The translations under genes were made by a program, and so were the position numbers. Shown here piece after piece: positions 45,257 to 53,630 of a stretch of 64,000 bases of DNA (position 1 is its first letter; every line of letters starts with the position of its first letter). Source of the stretch: Thermanaerothrix sp. (lineage in GTDB: Bacteria; Synergistota; Synergistia; Synergistales; Synergistaceae). Where the stretch lies: positions 1 through 64,000 of the forward strand of contig JAOACP010000007.1 of the NCBI GenBank assembly GCA_026417795.1. Reading direction: 5' to 3'. The notes beneath the pieces were generated by a model. That model made no database searches. It was not told the origin of the DNA and saw only the letters and a program-made list of their open reading frames with translations.

Positions 45257-46326
45257 GCCGCCCGGGGTGCCCGGACCAGTGCCGGGGCTGCAGGTACAAA
45301 GGCATACCCTACGAAGAGGGTCTTCGGCTGAAGGAAGGGTGGATACGCAGGGCGCTCTCGGACCACAGGGACGCGATCCATCCCATTCGAAGCGCCGGTG
45401 AGCACAGGGCGTTGGGGTACAGGAGGCGGGTACGCCTCAAGGCCCTTCACGATGGGTTCCGCTGGCGGTTCGGCATGATGAGAAGAGATCACATCATCCC
45501 CCTGGAGGAGTGTCCGGTTCAGCGGGATCAAATAAATGGGATGCTGAAGGCGCTCATGGGCTTGCCCAAGGGCATCCCGCTCTTCATGGTGGCTATAACC
45601 ATGGCCCAGGTGGCATTGGTCTTCAAGGACAGACGACTTCCTACCATGGAGTTCCCCTTTGAAGATCTTGCCCGCTGGGGCTGCGAGGGGCTGTGGGGAC
45701 ACGCCAACCCGTCGGCGGGGCAGAGGATATTCGCAAAAAACGGATGGCACCTGATCTACGGCAAGCCCTTCTCCTTTGATGAGTCCCACATGGCCTACGG
45801 GCCATGGTCCTTCGTCCAGCAGATACCAGACCTCCACAGGGACTCTCTGGAGGAGGCGTTGAACTTCCTGCGCCCCTCCCAGGGCAAGGGGGTGGTGGAC
45901 CTCTACTGTGGCGACGGGGCGTCCTTGGCCCTGTGGTCAGCCAACGGGGCATCCACGCTGGGGGTGGAGCTGTCATCCCTGTCCTTGAAGATGGCGGGCA
46001 TCAACTCCCCTTCGTCGTTGCTGCTTCAAGGGACCTGCGCCCAGAGGGTGCCCCAGATAGCGGACTTTCTGAGATCCTTCCCGGTTGAAAACCGCCTTGT
46101 CTACGCAAACCCCCCAAGGTCCGGCATGGAGGCCGAGGTTTTGAACATGCTGGGGGAAGTCAGGGCACGGCGGATAGCCTACCTATCCTGTGCCGCCTCC
46201 ACCCTTTCCAGGGATTTAGCCCAACTGGCTTCCATGGGATACGGGGTGGCAAAGGTAATACCCTATGACTTCTTCCCCATGACCGACCACGTGGAGTGCC
46301 TGGCTTTAATAGAAAACCAACATTAA
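45253..46326 (+). CDS. 23S rRNA (uracil-5-)-methyltransferase, RumA/RlmD-like
   Basis: 357 residues. An N-terminal iron-sulfur cysteine set (Cys6, Cys10, Cys13, and a fourth near 88 in EECPVQ) precedes a SAM methyltransferase fold with DLYCGDGASLALW, ANPPRSGMEAEVL and YLSCAASTLSRDL holding the nucleophile, and ending DHVECLAL. The short form lacks the TRAM domain. It methylates a uridine in 23S rRNA or tRNA. ATG overlaps the channel gene stop. The Cys spacing (x3 then x2) differs a little from E. coli RlmD (x5 then x2). Confidence 0.85.
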   Translation: MSRPGCPDQCRGCRYKGIPYEEGLRLKEGWIRRALSDHRDAIHPIRSAGEHRALGYRRRVRLKALHDGFRWRFGMMRRDHIIPLEECPVQRDQINGMLKALMGLPKGIPLFMVAITMAQVALVFKDRRLPTMEFPFEDLARWGCEGLWGHANPSAGQRIFAKNGWHLIYGKPFSFDESHMAYGPWSFVQQIPDLHRDSLEEALNFLRPSQGKGVVDLYCGDGASLALWSANGASTLGVELSSLSLKMAGINSPSSLLLQGTCAQRVPQIADFLRSFPVENRLVYANPPRSGMEAEVLNMLGEVRARRIAYLSCAASTLSRDLAQLASMGYGVAKVIPYDFFPMTDHVECLALIENQH

Positions 46327-46378
46327 GCGGAAACTATTAAGGCAACTTACTCCGATACACTCCTATAGCCCGGAACCC

Positions 46379-46408
46379 TTGACTGGTAAACGATCGTTTA
46401 CCTTAAAT
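46379..46408 (+). promoter_or_regulatory. Promoter with TetR operator in the spacer
   Basis: TTGACT at 46379-46384 and TTAAAT at 46403-46408 are 18 bases apart, and the whole spacer is the perfect 18-bp palindrome GGTAAACGATCGTTTACC. That is the standard design of a TetR autoregulated promoter. It sits 19 bp upstream of the TetR gene. Confidence 0.82.
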
Positions 46409-46426
46409 TACCGGGATGGTGGTGCC

Positions 46427-47071
46427 ATGAATCAAACGAAGGAGCGGATCCTCTCCGCCGCGCTGAAGCTGTTCGCCCAGCGAGGCTACGACGCGGTATC
46501 CACCGCGGACATAGCTTCGTCGGTGGGACTTACCAAGGGGGCCCTCTATAAACATTTTAAAAACAAGGAGGACATCCTAAACAGCGTTGTGGCCAGGATG
46601 GAGGAATTGGACAGGGAAAGGGCCAGGGACAAGGGAGTACCGGACGAAACCATAGATATCTGCAAAGATCAATATGAGGATCTCGATCTAAACAAGTTGC
46701 TGGATTTTGCAAAACACCAACTCACTTATTGGTCTAGCGACGATCTAGCAGCGAACTTCAGGAGGATGATAACCAAGGAACGAGAAAGAAATCAGCACAT
46801 GCGCGATCTTTTCAATAAACATCTTGGACTTGGCCCCCTAGAATACGTAAGCGATATTATGGCCCAAAAATTTAATCTAAGCCAAGGCTCGGCAACCATA
46901 ATATCAATAGGGCTGATAGGTCCAATGTATTTTTTCTACGAGCTCATGGATGTCATAAGCACCGAAAATTCTCTACAAAGAGAGCAAGAGCTCACAAAGG
47001 CAATAAATAACTACCTAGATCTCTATTTTGATATGATCGATAAAATTGCAACTAAAATCAACCAAAGGTAG
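46427..47071 (+). CDS. TetR/AcrR family transcriptional regulator
   Basis: 214 residues. Residues 1-50 are a TetR DNA-binding domain (ERILSAALKLFAQRGYDAVSTADIA, then GLTKGALYKHFKNKEDILN), and the remainder is the helical ligand-binding part. It likely represses itself and the next gene by binding the palindrome in the promoter. The second half is AT-richer (for example ATAAATAACTACC, GATATGATCG) than the surroundings. Ligand unknown. A methyltransferase gene follows by 10 bp. Confidence 0.9.
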   Translation: MNQTKERILSAALKLFAQRGYDAVSTADIASSVGLTKGALYKHFKNKEDILNSVVARMEELDRERARDKGVPDETIDICKDQYEDLDLNKLLDFAKHQLTYWSSDDLAANFRRMITKERERNQHMRDLFNKHLGLGPLEYVSDIMAQKFNLSQGSATIISIGLIGPMYFFYELMDVISTENSLQREQELTKAINNYLDLYFDMIDKIATKINQR

Positions 47072-47081
47072 GTTTTATTCG

Positions 47082-47795
47082 ATGATATATACGCTTAGCA
47101 AAAAGTATGAGAACAAAAAATTCATGGATAAAATAATGGGTCCCAACCCAATAAAGCTCGCCGAAGAACTCCTGACGGACCACAAAATACCCAAGGACGC
47201 TGTAATATGCGACCTCGGAAGCGGCAACGGAGTAACCAGCGTCTTCATGGCCTCTGAATACGGCTTTACCGTCTATGCGCTGGATCTATGGAGCGATCCA
47301 GAGGAAAACCAGGAGTTCTTTAACCAGTTCGAGTGCAAGGACAGGTTAATAGCCGTAAAAGGAGACGCCAACCAACTGCCCTTTGAAAAGAACTTCTTTG
47401 ACGCCATAGTGAGCGTCGATTCTTACAACTACTTCGGAAGGGATCCCCGCTTCCTAGATGAAAAGATAATGGACTTTCTAAAGCCGGGTGGGCTTATCTA
47501 CATCGCCATCCCAGGGATGAAGAAGGACCTCCACGATAACCCCCCATCAGAGCTGCTACTCTCCTGGACCAAGGATCAACTGGACTACATCCACGACATA
47601 AGCTACTGGAGATCAATGGTAGAAAACTCTAAGAAGGGGGAGCTGTTGTCCATAAGAGAGATGCAGAGCTTCCAGGAGGTTTGGGATGACTGGCTTAAGC
47701 TGGATAACCAATATGCCGTATCGGACAGAAAAGCCTTCCAAGCAGGGGGCGGAAAATACTTCAACTTCATATCAATGGTCCTAAGGCGCCATTAA
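47082..47795 (+). CDS. SAM-dependent methyltransferase, small molecule type
   Basis: 237 residues. Motif I is ICDLGSGNGV at residues 42-51, followed by the acidic loop ALDLW and the SVDSYNYFGRDPRFL region, typical of UbiE/Gcd14-like class I methyltransferases. It is encoded right after a TetR regulator on the same operator-controlled transcript, suggesting inducible modification of a toxic compound or metabolite. Base composition is lower in GC than the genes around. No substrate can be named. Confidence 0.85.
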   Translation: MIYTLSKKYENKKFMDKIMGPNPIKLAEELLTDHKIPKDAVICDLGSGNGVTSVFMASEYGFTVYALDLWSDPEENQEFFNQFECKDRLIAVKGDANQLPFEKNFFDAIVSVDSYNYFGRDPRFLDEKIMDFLKPGGLIYIAIPGMKKDLHDNPPSELLLSWTKDQLDYIHDISYWRSMVENSKKGELLSIREMQSFQEVWDDWLKLDNQYAVSDRKAFQAGGGKYFNFISMVLRRH

Positions 47796-47849
47796 CGGGA
47801 TCCCGCCAATGATTCAGCCTCTTCAACAAAGCTGACAGCTTCAACATTC

Positions 47850-47896
47850 AACAAAAGCCCCCGGGCTAAATCCTGGCCAGGACCTAGCCCGGGGGC
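47850..47896 (-). terminator. Intrinsic terminator for the SIMPL gene
   Basis: GCCCCCGGGCTA pairs with TAGCCCGGGGGC (47857-47896) with a 16-base loop that can itself pair. On the minus strand it is followed by TTTTGTTG. It may also stop the TetR-methyltransferase transcript from the other side. Confidence 0.78.
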
Positions 47897-47940
47897 ATGC
47901 ACCTTGCAAATCAGCCCCTAAGTCCTCCAAGGGCTTTCCC

Positions 47941-48657
47941 TCAATCCTCCAGGTAGTATTGAACGGTGGTAACCACCCGTACCCTCTTGTAGTCCGGGGA
48001 TCCCTTGTCCCGATCCTCTATGCTGAAGTACCCCTGCTCCGCCCGTCTAATACCCCCCAAGCGGCTGTTGGAGTCCTTGGCGAACTGCTCCGCCGCGTTC
48101 CTGGCGCTCACCGTGGCCTCCGCCACCATCTTGGGCTTGATTGAGTCCAGCTTGGTGAACACGAACTCCGGCATTACCCCGTACTCCTGGGACAGAACAA
48201 CCCCCTTGCTCACCAGTTCCCCAGCGCGCTCCATCGCCCTTTTCGCCTTATCAACCTGCGTGGTCCGCAAGGTCACGAAGCTCTGGGCCACGTAGCGCTC
48301 ATCAATCCTGGAGGACTGATCAACCCCGTACTGGGTCTTCAGGTCGTTTATCTGGGGTGGGGACTCGCTTATCTCCTCCGGCTTGAAGCCCAACGAGAGC
48401 AGAAAAGCCCTTATCTCTCCCTTAGCCCTGTCGTTAAGCCTCTGCAGAGTACTAAGGTCGTTGGCAGACACCCTGAACATTATGGGCCACACCGCCAGGT
48501 CCGCCCTAACCTCCATCTCGGAGAAGCCCTTCACCGTAACATAACGGTCGATGCTTTTGATCTTCCCAATGGAACCTGCTATAAGAAAGGCGGACAACAC
48601 CAAGGAGATGCCCAACAACGCCGCAGGCACCGTCAAATAACCCTTTCTCTCGTCCAT
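47941..48657 (-). CDS. SIMPL domain protein (YggE-like)
   Basis: 238 residues. An N-terminal hydrophobic helix (LTVPAALLGISLVLSAFLIAG) anchors or exports it; the rest (about 40-238) is the SIMPL/oxidative-stress-defence domain with VTVKGFSEMEVRADLAVW and RTTQVDKAKRAMERAGELV. In E. coli YggE lowers oxidative stress; the mechanism is unknown. The ATG at 48657 follows GGAGGGG by 8 bases. Located between a terminator and proC on the same strand. Confidence 0.85.
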   Translation of the reverse strand: MDERKGYLTVPAALLGISLVLSAFLIAGSIGKIKSIDRYVTVKGFSEMEVRADLAVWPIMFRVSANDLSTLQRLNDRAKGEIRAFLLSLGFKPEEISESPPQINDLKTQYGVDQSSRIDERYVAQSFVTLRTTQVDKAKRAMERAGELVSKGVVLSQEYGVMPEFVFTKLDSIKPKMVAEATVSARNAAEQFAKDSNSRLGGIRRAEQGYFSIEDRDKGSPDYKRVRVVTTVQYYLED

Positions 48658-48731
48658 TCCCAACACCCCTCCCTAAGTGACCCCCAAGCCCAAGGGCATG
48701 ACCCCACAGAAGCCCATATGGTTTTTCTACT

Positions 48732-49589
48732 CTAACTCTCCCTGACCTGATGCGCAAGGATCCCCTTGTCAATCACGTTCCTCCTGGCGGAATCCGCCAG
48801 TTCTACTGCCCTTGAGGCCGCGGCGGAAACCGCTCTCATGAAGGCGGTCCTTACCCTACCCTCCTCAAGCTCGTAAAGCCCCTCTATGGTAACCCCTCCT
48901 GGTGTTATCACCTGATCCCTCAGCTCCGCCGGATGTCCACCGGACTCAAGCAAAAGTGATGAAGCCCCTATGGCGGTGTTGGCCGCGGCGCGCAACGCCA
49001 GATCCCTGGGCAGCCCTGCCTTGAGGGCGCCCAATATCATGGCTTCCAAGACGGTGTATATGTAAGCAGGCCCGCTGCCGGACATGGCGGTAAGCACGTC
49101 CAGGTACTGCTCATCCACCCTCTCAAAGGCCCCCATGGACCTGAAGACGCTCCTAACCATGGCCTCCTCCGACTCTCCCACGCCCGATCCGTTAGCGTAA
49201 ACCGTGTACCCCCGCCTTATCCGACAGGCGGTGTTGGTCATGGCCCTCACCACCGGGAAGGGACAAACCGCTTCCATCATCTGGATGGTCATGGCCGCCG
49301 CCAGGGATATCACCACCTTCGGGCCGGATCCCGGCGCTAAGGCAGCTATCTGGGACATAACGTCCAGCACCTGGTAGGGTTTCACCGCCAATATCACCAC
49401 GTCGGCCCACGACGCGGCCTCTTGGTTAGACCCTCCCTCCTCCACTCCGGCCTCCAAAAGCTCCGTAGGTATCACGCCCCTCTTCCGGGTGGCCATCACC
49501 TCAAAATGGGGCCTAAGTGCCATGGCCGCCGCGCTTCCTATGGTTCCCGCCCCTATTATGGCCACCTTCCTCACAACTACCCTGTCCAT
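48732..49589 (-). CDS. proC: Pyrroline-5-carboxylate reductase
   Basis: 285 residues. VAIIGAGTIGSAAAMAL is the dinucleotide site, AVKPYQV and VRAMTNTA follow, and the C-terminal half has AMSGSGPAYIYTVLEAM and the DQVITPGGVTIEGL signature. It reduces pyrroline-5-carboxylate to proline with NAD(P)H. ATG at 49589 after GGAGGTG. A separate promoter about 250 bp upstream and a terminator-like hairpin just before the ribosome site suggest regulated expression. Confidence 0.94.
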   Translation of the reverse strand: MDRVVVRKVAIIGAGTIGSAAAMALRPHFEVMATRKRGVIPTELLEAGVEEGGSNQEAASWADVVILAVKPYQVLDVMSQIAALAPGSGPKVVISLAAAMTIQMMEAVCPFPVVRAMTNTACRIRRGYTVYANGSGVGESEEAMVRSVFRSMGAFERVDEQYLDVLTAMSGSGPAYIYTVLEAMILGALKAGLPRDLALRAAANTAIGASSLLLESGGHPAELRDQVITPGGVTIEGLYELEEGRVRTAFMRAVSAAASRAVELADSARRNVIDKGILAHQVRES

Positions 49590-49604
49590 CCGTCGCACCT
49601 CCCG

Positions 49605-49812
49605 TGAAAATAAAACGGGGCCGCCCCCGAAGGGACGGCCCCGCACCCAAATCATCCAAAGGGCCTTACGATCTCAGCTGCTTCATACCTCAAGGCCAAG
49701 GACGGGCAAAGGGCATCCTCCCGGGGAACCCCAAGGGCTCCCCGGGCTAGGGATCGCTTGAAACGCAGACCAGGAGCACAACGTCAAGTTCCCTACCCCC
49801 TCCCGCAACATG
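49605..49812 (-). ncRNA. Candidate structured RNA ahead of proC
   Basis: About 205 nt on the minus strand with no credible gene, between a TTGACA/TACAAT promoter and an intrinsic terminator. It has at least two strong stems: CCCGGGGA paired with TCCCCGGG (49721-49744 region) and GGCCTT paired with AAGGCC (49662-49697). The terminator (CGGGGCCG/CGGCCCCG, then TTTTATTTT, 49606-49643) ends 15 bases before the proC ribosome site. It could be an independent small RNA or a regulatory leader of proC. I could not match it to a known riboswitch, T-box, 6S or SRP RNA by eye. Confidence 0.4.
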
Positions 49813-49818
49813 CGGGAG

Positions 49819-49847
49819 ATTGTAAAACAAGCTGGACCACCTGTCAA
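49819..49847 (-). promoter_or_regulatory. Strong sigma70 promoter, minus strand
   Basis: On the minus strand TTGACA (49847-49842), a 17-base spacer and TACAAT (49824-49819). Expected start near 49812. The only downstream gene in this direction is proC, 220 bp away. Confidence 0.75.
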
Positions 49848-49923
49848 ACCGCTCCCGATTTAATCACCTGTCACTCCATCAGTCATCATCATTGAGGATT
49901 AAGATTTTCATTTCCCGGCTTTA

Positions 49924-49952
49924 TTGACATATCCTGAGATGAGAATCAAAAT
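49924..49952 (+). promoter_or_regulatory. Candidate promoter of cysK
   Basis: TTGACA at 49924-49929, 17-base spacer, CAAAAT at 49947-49952, about 36 bases before the TTG start. Confidence 0.5.
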
Positions 49953-49987
49953 CCTTAGCGTCAATTACTTCGAGGGAGGAATAAATT

Positions 49988-50884
49988 TTGAGAGAAGGAA
50001 TCCTTGCCCACGTGGGTAACACCCCCATGGTGCTGCTTAAGAACTCGTCACCCAACCCCAACGTCAAGATATGGGCCAAGTTGGAGATGCTGAACCCGAG
50101 CGGATCCCTGAAGGACCGGGTGGCCCTTTCTATAGTCGAGGGAGCCGAAAGGCGCGGGGAACTCAAGCCCGGCATGACCCTGGTGGAGGCCACCAGCGGT
50201 AACACCGGCATAGCCCTGGGCATGGTGGCGGCGGTCAAGGGATACAAGCTGAAGATCTTCATGTCCGAGGCCAAGACCATAGAGAGGCGGAAAATCCTCA
50301 AGTACTGGGGGGCCGACCTGGTGCTCACCACCAAGGACGACCCGGACAGCCACATACTCTCCGCCATGGCGTACGCCAAGGAAAACCCCGACTGCTTCTA
50401 CGCAAACCAGAACGAGAACTTCGACAACGTGGAGGCCCACCGAACCGGCACCGGGGTGGAGATCATAGAGCAGCTGAAGGGGCAGGTTGACGCCTTTGTG
50501 GCGGGCTTCGGCACCGGCGGATGCCTTATGGGGGTGGCCAAGGCGTTCCAAGACAAGGGCGTGCCCGCTAAGGTTTACGGGGTGGAGCCGATGCCCAACA
50601 CCGGCGGCATAGACGGCCTCAAGCACAGGTCCGAGGCCTATCAGCCCCTCATCGCCGACAGGGGGCTCCTGACGGGGATAATAGACGTAAGTCGGGACGA
50701 AGCCATCGCGGGGGCCAAGGCCATATCCGCCAAAGAGGGCATAATGGCGGGCATGTCCTCCGGAGCCACCCTCCACGCCGCCCAGCAGCTGGCCCTCAAG
50801 ATGGAACGGGGCAACATAGTGGTGATCTTCGGCGACCGGGGGGAGAGGTACTTCAGCACCCCAATATTCGACTACCAGGGCTAG
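49988..50884 (+). CDS. cysK: Cysteine synthase family protein (PLP fold type II)
   Basis: 298 residues. NPSGSLKDRVALS holds the PLP lysine, TSGNTGIALGM binds the cofactor phosphate, and FGTGGCLMGVAKAF is the glycine loop. It makes cysteine from O-acetylserine and sulfide. TTG start after GGGAGGA. CysM or a related beta-synthase function is possible; the fold alone does not settle it. It is a single gene. Confidence 0.88.
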   Translation: MREGILAHVGNTPMVLLKNSSPNPNVKIWAKLEMLNPSGSLKDRVALSIVEGAERRGELKPGMTLVEATSGNTGIALGMVAAVKGYKLKIFMSEAKTIERRKILKYWGADLVLTTKDDPDSHILSAMAYAKENPDCFYANQNENFDNVEAHRTGTGVEIIEQLKGQVDAFVAGFGTGGCLMGVAKAFQDKGVPAKVYGVEPMPNTGGIDGLKHRSEAYQPLIADRGLLTGIIDVSRDEAIAGAKAISAKEGIMAGMSSGATLHAAQQLALKMERGNIVVIFGDRGERYFSTPIFDYQG

Positions 50885-50959
50885 GAAAACCTTAAACATC
50901 CATGAGCACAGATTAGGGTAAGTTGGATCCCACACTGTGCCGTGCCAAAGAGGCGCTTG

Positions 50960-50996
50960 GTTCCCCCGGGGATGTCCATTTCTCCACCGGGGGAAC
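50960..50996 (+). terminator. Hairpin between cysK and pdxS
   Basis: GTTCCCCCGG pairs with CCGGGGGAAC over a 17-base loop. It may end cysK or form part of a pdxS leader. There is no T-tract, so the call is tentative. Confidence 0.4.
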
Positions 50997-51037
50997 TGTT
51001 ATATCCTCTCGGTTAAATCCGGAAGGGAGGCGCCTTT

Positions 51038-51928
51038 ATGATGAACACGGAGGACAAAAGCTGGAAGCTGAAGGACGGCCTGGCCCGAATGCTGGTTGGA
51101 GGGGTGATAATGGACGTCACCACCGCAGAGCAGGCAAAGATCGCCGAGGATGCGGGAGCCGCGGCGGTGATGGCCCTTGAGCGGGTGCCAGCCGAGATCC
51201 GTCAGCAGGGCGGGGTGGCCAGGATGGCGGATCCAAGCAAGATAATGGAGATTCGCAACGCGGTCTCCATACCGGTGATGGCAAAGGCCAGGATAGGGCA
51301 CTTCGCGGAGGCCCGGGTACTGGAGGCCCTGGGGGTGGATTTCATCGACGAAAGCGAAGTGCTCACACCCGCTGACCACGAGGCCCACATCGACAAGCAC
51401 TCCTTCAACGTCCCCTTCGTATGCGGCGCGAGGAACCTCGGCGAGGCCCTAAGAAGGGTGAACGAGGGGGCCGCCATGATAAGGACCAAGGGCGAAGCGG
51501 GCACCGGCGACGTGTCCCAGGCGGTAAAACACGTGAAGACGGTAACCAAGGAGATAGAGGCCCTAGCTGGGGTCGAGGAAGAGGAACTCTCCCGGTTGGC
51601 GGTGGAACTTAGGGTCCCGCTGGAGCTAATCAAGACCTGCGACAGCCTCAAGAGGCTTCCGGTGGTCAACTTCGCCGCCGGAGGCATAGCCACCCCCGCG
51701 GATGCAGCGCTCATGATGAACCTTGGATGCGACGGGGTCTTCGTGGGCAGCGGCATCTTCAAGAGCGAGAACCCCTCCAAGAGGGCGGCGGCCATCGTGC
51801 AAGCGGTGGCACACCATGAGGACTGGGACCTGGTGGCTAAGGTCTCCGAAGGACTGGGAGAGGCCATGAGAGGCATATGCGTCAGCTCCATAGACGAGGC
51901 CTCCATGCTTCAGACAAGAGGGTGGTAA
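51038..51928 (+). CDS. pdxS: Pyridoxal 5'-phosphate synthase, synthase subunit
   Basis: 296 residues. [51 protein letters not shown] and [16 protein letters not shown] are PdxS marks. It builds PLP directly from ribose 5-phosphate, glyceraldehyde 3-phosphate and ammonia. It lies two bases before pdxT. The start may be the first or second ATG (51038 or 51041). Confidence 0.97.
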   Translation: MMNTEDKSWKLKDGLARMLVGGVIMDVTTAEQAKIAEDAGAAAVMALERVPAEIRQQGGVARMADPSKIMEIRNAVSIPVMAKARIGHFAEARVLEALGVDFIDESEVLTPADHEAHIDKHSFNVPFVCGARNLGEALRRVNEGAAMIRTKGEAGTGDVSQAVKHVKTVTKEIEALAGVEEEELSRLAVELRVPLELIKTCDSLKRLPVVNFAAGGIATPADAALMMNLGCDGVFVGSGIFKSENPSKRAAAIVQAVAHHEDWDLVAKVSEGLGEAMRGICVSSIDEASMLQTRGW

Positions 51929-51930
51929 CC

Positions 51931-52500
51931 ATGCGGGTAGGCGTGGTGGCCTTCCAGGGGGCCTTCAGGGAACACATGTCAAAGCTTAGCCGTCTTGGGG
52001 CGGATGCCGTGCCAGTCAAGGAACTCGAAGACCTGGAGGGCTTAGATGGCATCGTGATACCCGGAGGGGAGAGCACGGTCATAGGCCGCTTCCTCCAGCA
52101 GGAGGGGCTGTCCTCCGCCATAGCGGACAGAGTGAAGGACGGATCTCTGGCACTCATGGGAACCTGCGCAGGGGCCATACTCACCTGCAAGAAGGTTTTG
52201 AACGATCCCCCAATGGGAAGCATAGGGATCTTCCCGGCGGAGGCAAGGCGGAACCACTACGGCACCCAAAAAGACAGCTTCCAAGGGGATATCACCCTTT
52301 ACGACGGCCAAAGGATACCTGGGGTTTTCATAAGGGCGCCGAAGCTGGTTCCACTAGAAGGGGCTTCGGTGCTGGGACTGCACCAGGGGGAACCGGTGGC
52401 CCTATCATGGGGTCGGTGCCTTTTGATGTCCTTTCATCCGGAGCTCACCGAGGACGACTCAATGCACAAGCTGTTTCTCAAGATGTCCTCCGTGGGATGA
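51931..52500 (+). CDS. pdxT: Pyridoxal 5'-phosphate synthase, glutaminase subunit
   Basis: 189 residues, class I glutamine amidotransferase. GVVAFQGAFREHM opens it, GGESTVIGRF and MGTCAGAI carry the cysteine, and SFHPELTED the histidine. It supplies ammonia from glutamine to PdxS. It starts two bases after the pdxS stop. The ATG is used because a longer frame overlaps pdxS. Confidence 0.97.
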   Translation: MRVGVVAFQGAFREHMSKLSRLGADAVPVKELEDLEGLDGIVIPGGESTVIGRFLQQEGLSSAIADRVKDGSLALMGTCAGAILTCKKVLNDPPMGSIGIFPAEARRNHYGTQKDSFQGDITLYDGQRIPGVFIRAPKLVPLEGASVLGLHQGEPVALSWGRCLLMSFHPELTEDDSMHKLFLKMSSVG

Positions 52501-52576
52501 GCATCAAACCAACCCCCATTCTTTCAAGGCTCCAACGGCACAGGGTTTATAAGGCACAGCCCAGTTAAAAACATAA

Positions 52577-52610
52577 GGCGGCGGGGCCCATTAAAAGGGG
52601 TCCCGCCGCC
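52577..52610. terminator. Bidirectional terminator between pdxT and the nucleoside locus
   Basis: A 13-bp stem (GGCGGCGGGGCCC paired with GGGTCCCGCCGCC) flanked by ATTTAAAAT on the plus side and TTATGTTTTT on the minus side. It separates the convergent pdxST and nucleoside hydrolase units. Confidence 0.75.
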
Positions 52611-52688
52611 ATTTAAAATATGGCTAGCCTTAAGGGGCACCGGCTTCCCTTAGGTCCTCCGCCAACCCGGCCCACACCGCCGCTAAGC

Positions 52689-53624
52689 TCAGGAGTATCG
52701 TCTTATGCATTCCTCCAACAGGTCCCAGAACCTGTCAAGGTCCAGGGTGACGGCCACTTCGGCGTTCGGCTCCCTCTTGGTTACGCCAAAGTAGTCGCAA
52801 CAGGTCCTCCCGTAGGTGTGCTCTCCCCTCAGCTCCACATCAACCCTCATGGGCTTTGTGACGAATATGGAAGGGTCTATGACGTACGCCACGGTGGTAG
52901 GATCGTGAAGCGGCGGGGCGTCCCATCCGAAGATCTCCCGCTGAGTCTTAGCGAAGAACTCCATGAGCTCCACAAAAACCTTGGAAACCCTGTTGCCTAT
53001 GGCTCCTATCCTGCTAACAACCTGGGAGGTACAGCGAACCTGCCTGGTGAGATCAAGCCCCATCATCACCACCGGCCTTCCGGAGGAGAACACCACGTGG
53101 GCTGCCTCTGGGTCCGCGTATATGTTGAACTCCGCAGCAGGGGTCACGTTGCCAAGTTGATATGAGCCCCCCATGAGCACTATCCGCTTTATCTTCTCTA
53201 CGATCTTAGGCTCCTTGCGCATGGCCATGGCAACGTTGGTAAGAGGCCCCGTTGGGACAACGGTTACGTCCCCATCGGAGTTCATCAGGGTTTCGATCAT
53301 AAGATCCACCCCGTGCCTTGGGTCCTTCCGAACGGTGGGTTCATCAAAGCTTGGACCGTCCAGGCCGGTCTTCCCGTGTATGTCGTCCGCTATTATCTGC
53401 TCCCTCACCATGGGGCGGGACATCCCAGCCGCCACCGGCACGCCCTTGAGCCCCAGCAATGACGCGATGTTGAGTGCGTTTCTCACAGTCTTATCAAGGG
53501 TCTGGTTTCCAGCCACCACCGTCACGGCCAGGAGCTCCACCGACGGGTGGGACGCCGCCATCATCATGGCCACCGCGTCATCGTGCCCCGGGTCAACGTC
53601 AAGGATGATCTTTTCCCTCTTCAA
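52689..53624 (-). CDS. Ribonucleoside hydrolase (IunH/RihA-C family)
   Basis: 311 residues. LDVDPGHDDAVAMM near the N-terminus is the DxDxGxDD calcium motif, and VVPTGPLTNVAMAM, MGGSYQLGNVTPAAEFNIYADPEA and PPLHDPTTVAYV are the rest of the site. It splits a nucleoside into a base and ribose. It is last in the operon with BMP-type importer genes, ideal for using imported nucleosides. TTG start. Base specificity cannot be told. Confidence 0.92.
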   Translation of the reverse strand: MKREKIILDVDPGHDDAVAMMMAASHPSVELLAVTVVAGNQTLDKTVRNALNIASLLGLKGVPVAAGMSRPMVREQIIADDIHGKTGLDGPSFDEPTVRKDPRHGVDLMIETLMNSDGDVTVVPTGPLTNVAMAMRKEPKIVEKIKRIVLMGGSYQLGNVTPAAEFNIYADPEAAHVVFSSGRPVVMMGLDLTRQVRCTSQVVSRIGAIGNRVSKVFVELMEFFAKTQREIFGWDAPPLHDPTTVAYVIDPSIFVTKPMRVDVELRGEHTYGRTCCDYFGVTKREPNAEVAVTLDLDRFWDLLEECIRRYS

Positions 53625-53630
53625 GCTGCA

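Noticed and set aside
49605-49700. T-box antiterminator near GGGTGCGGGG before proC
   Set aside because: The conserved GGTACCGCG core is absent and no specifier loop could be assigned.
49605-49812. TPP riboswitch, suggested by CTGAGA followed by CCCTTTG on the minus strand
   Set aside because: The partner box GGGGTGC and the correct GATCTGG region are missing, and proC is not a thiamine gene. The CTGAGA match is likely chance.
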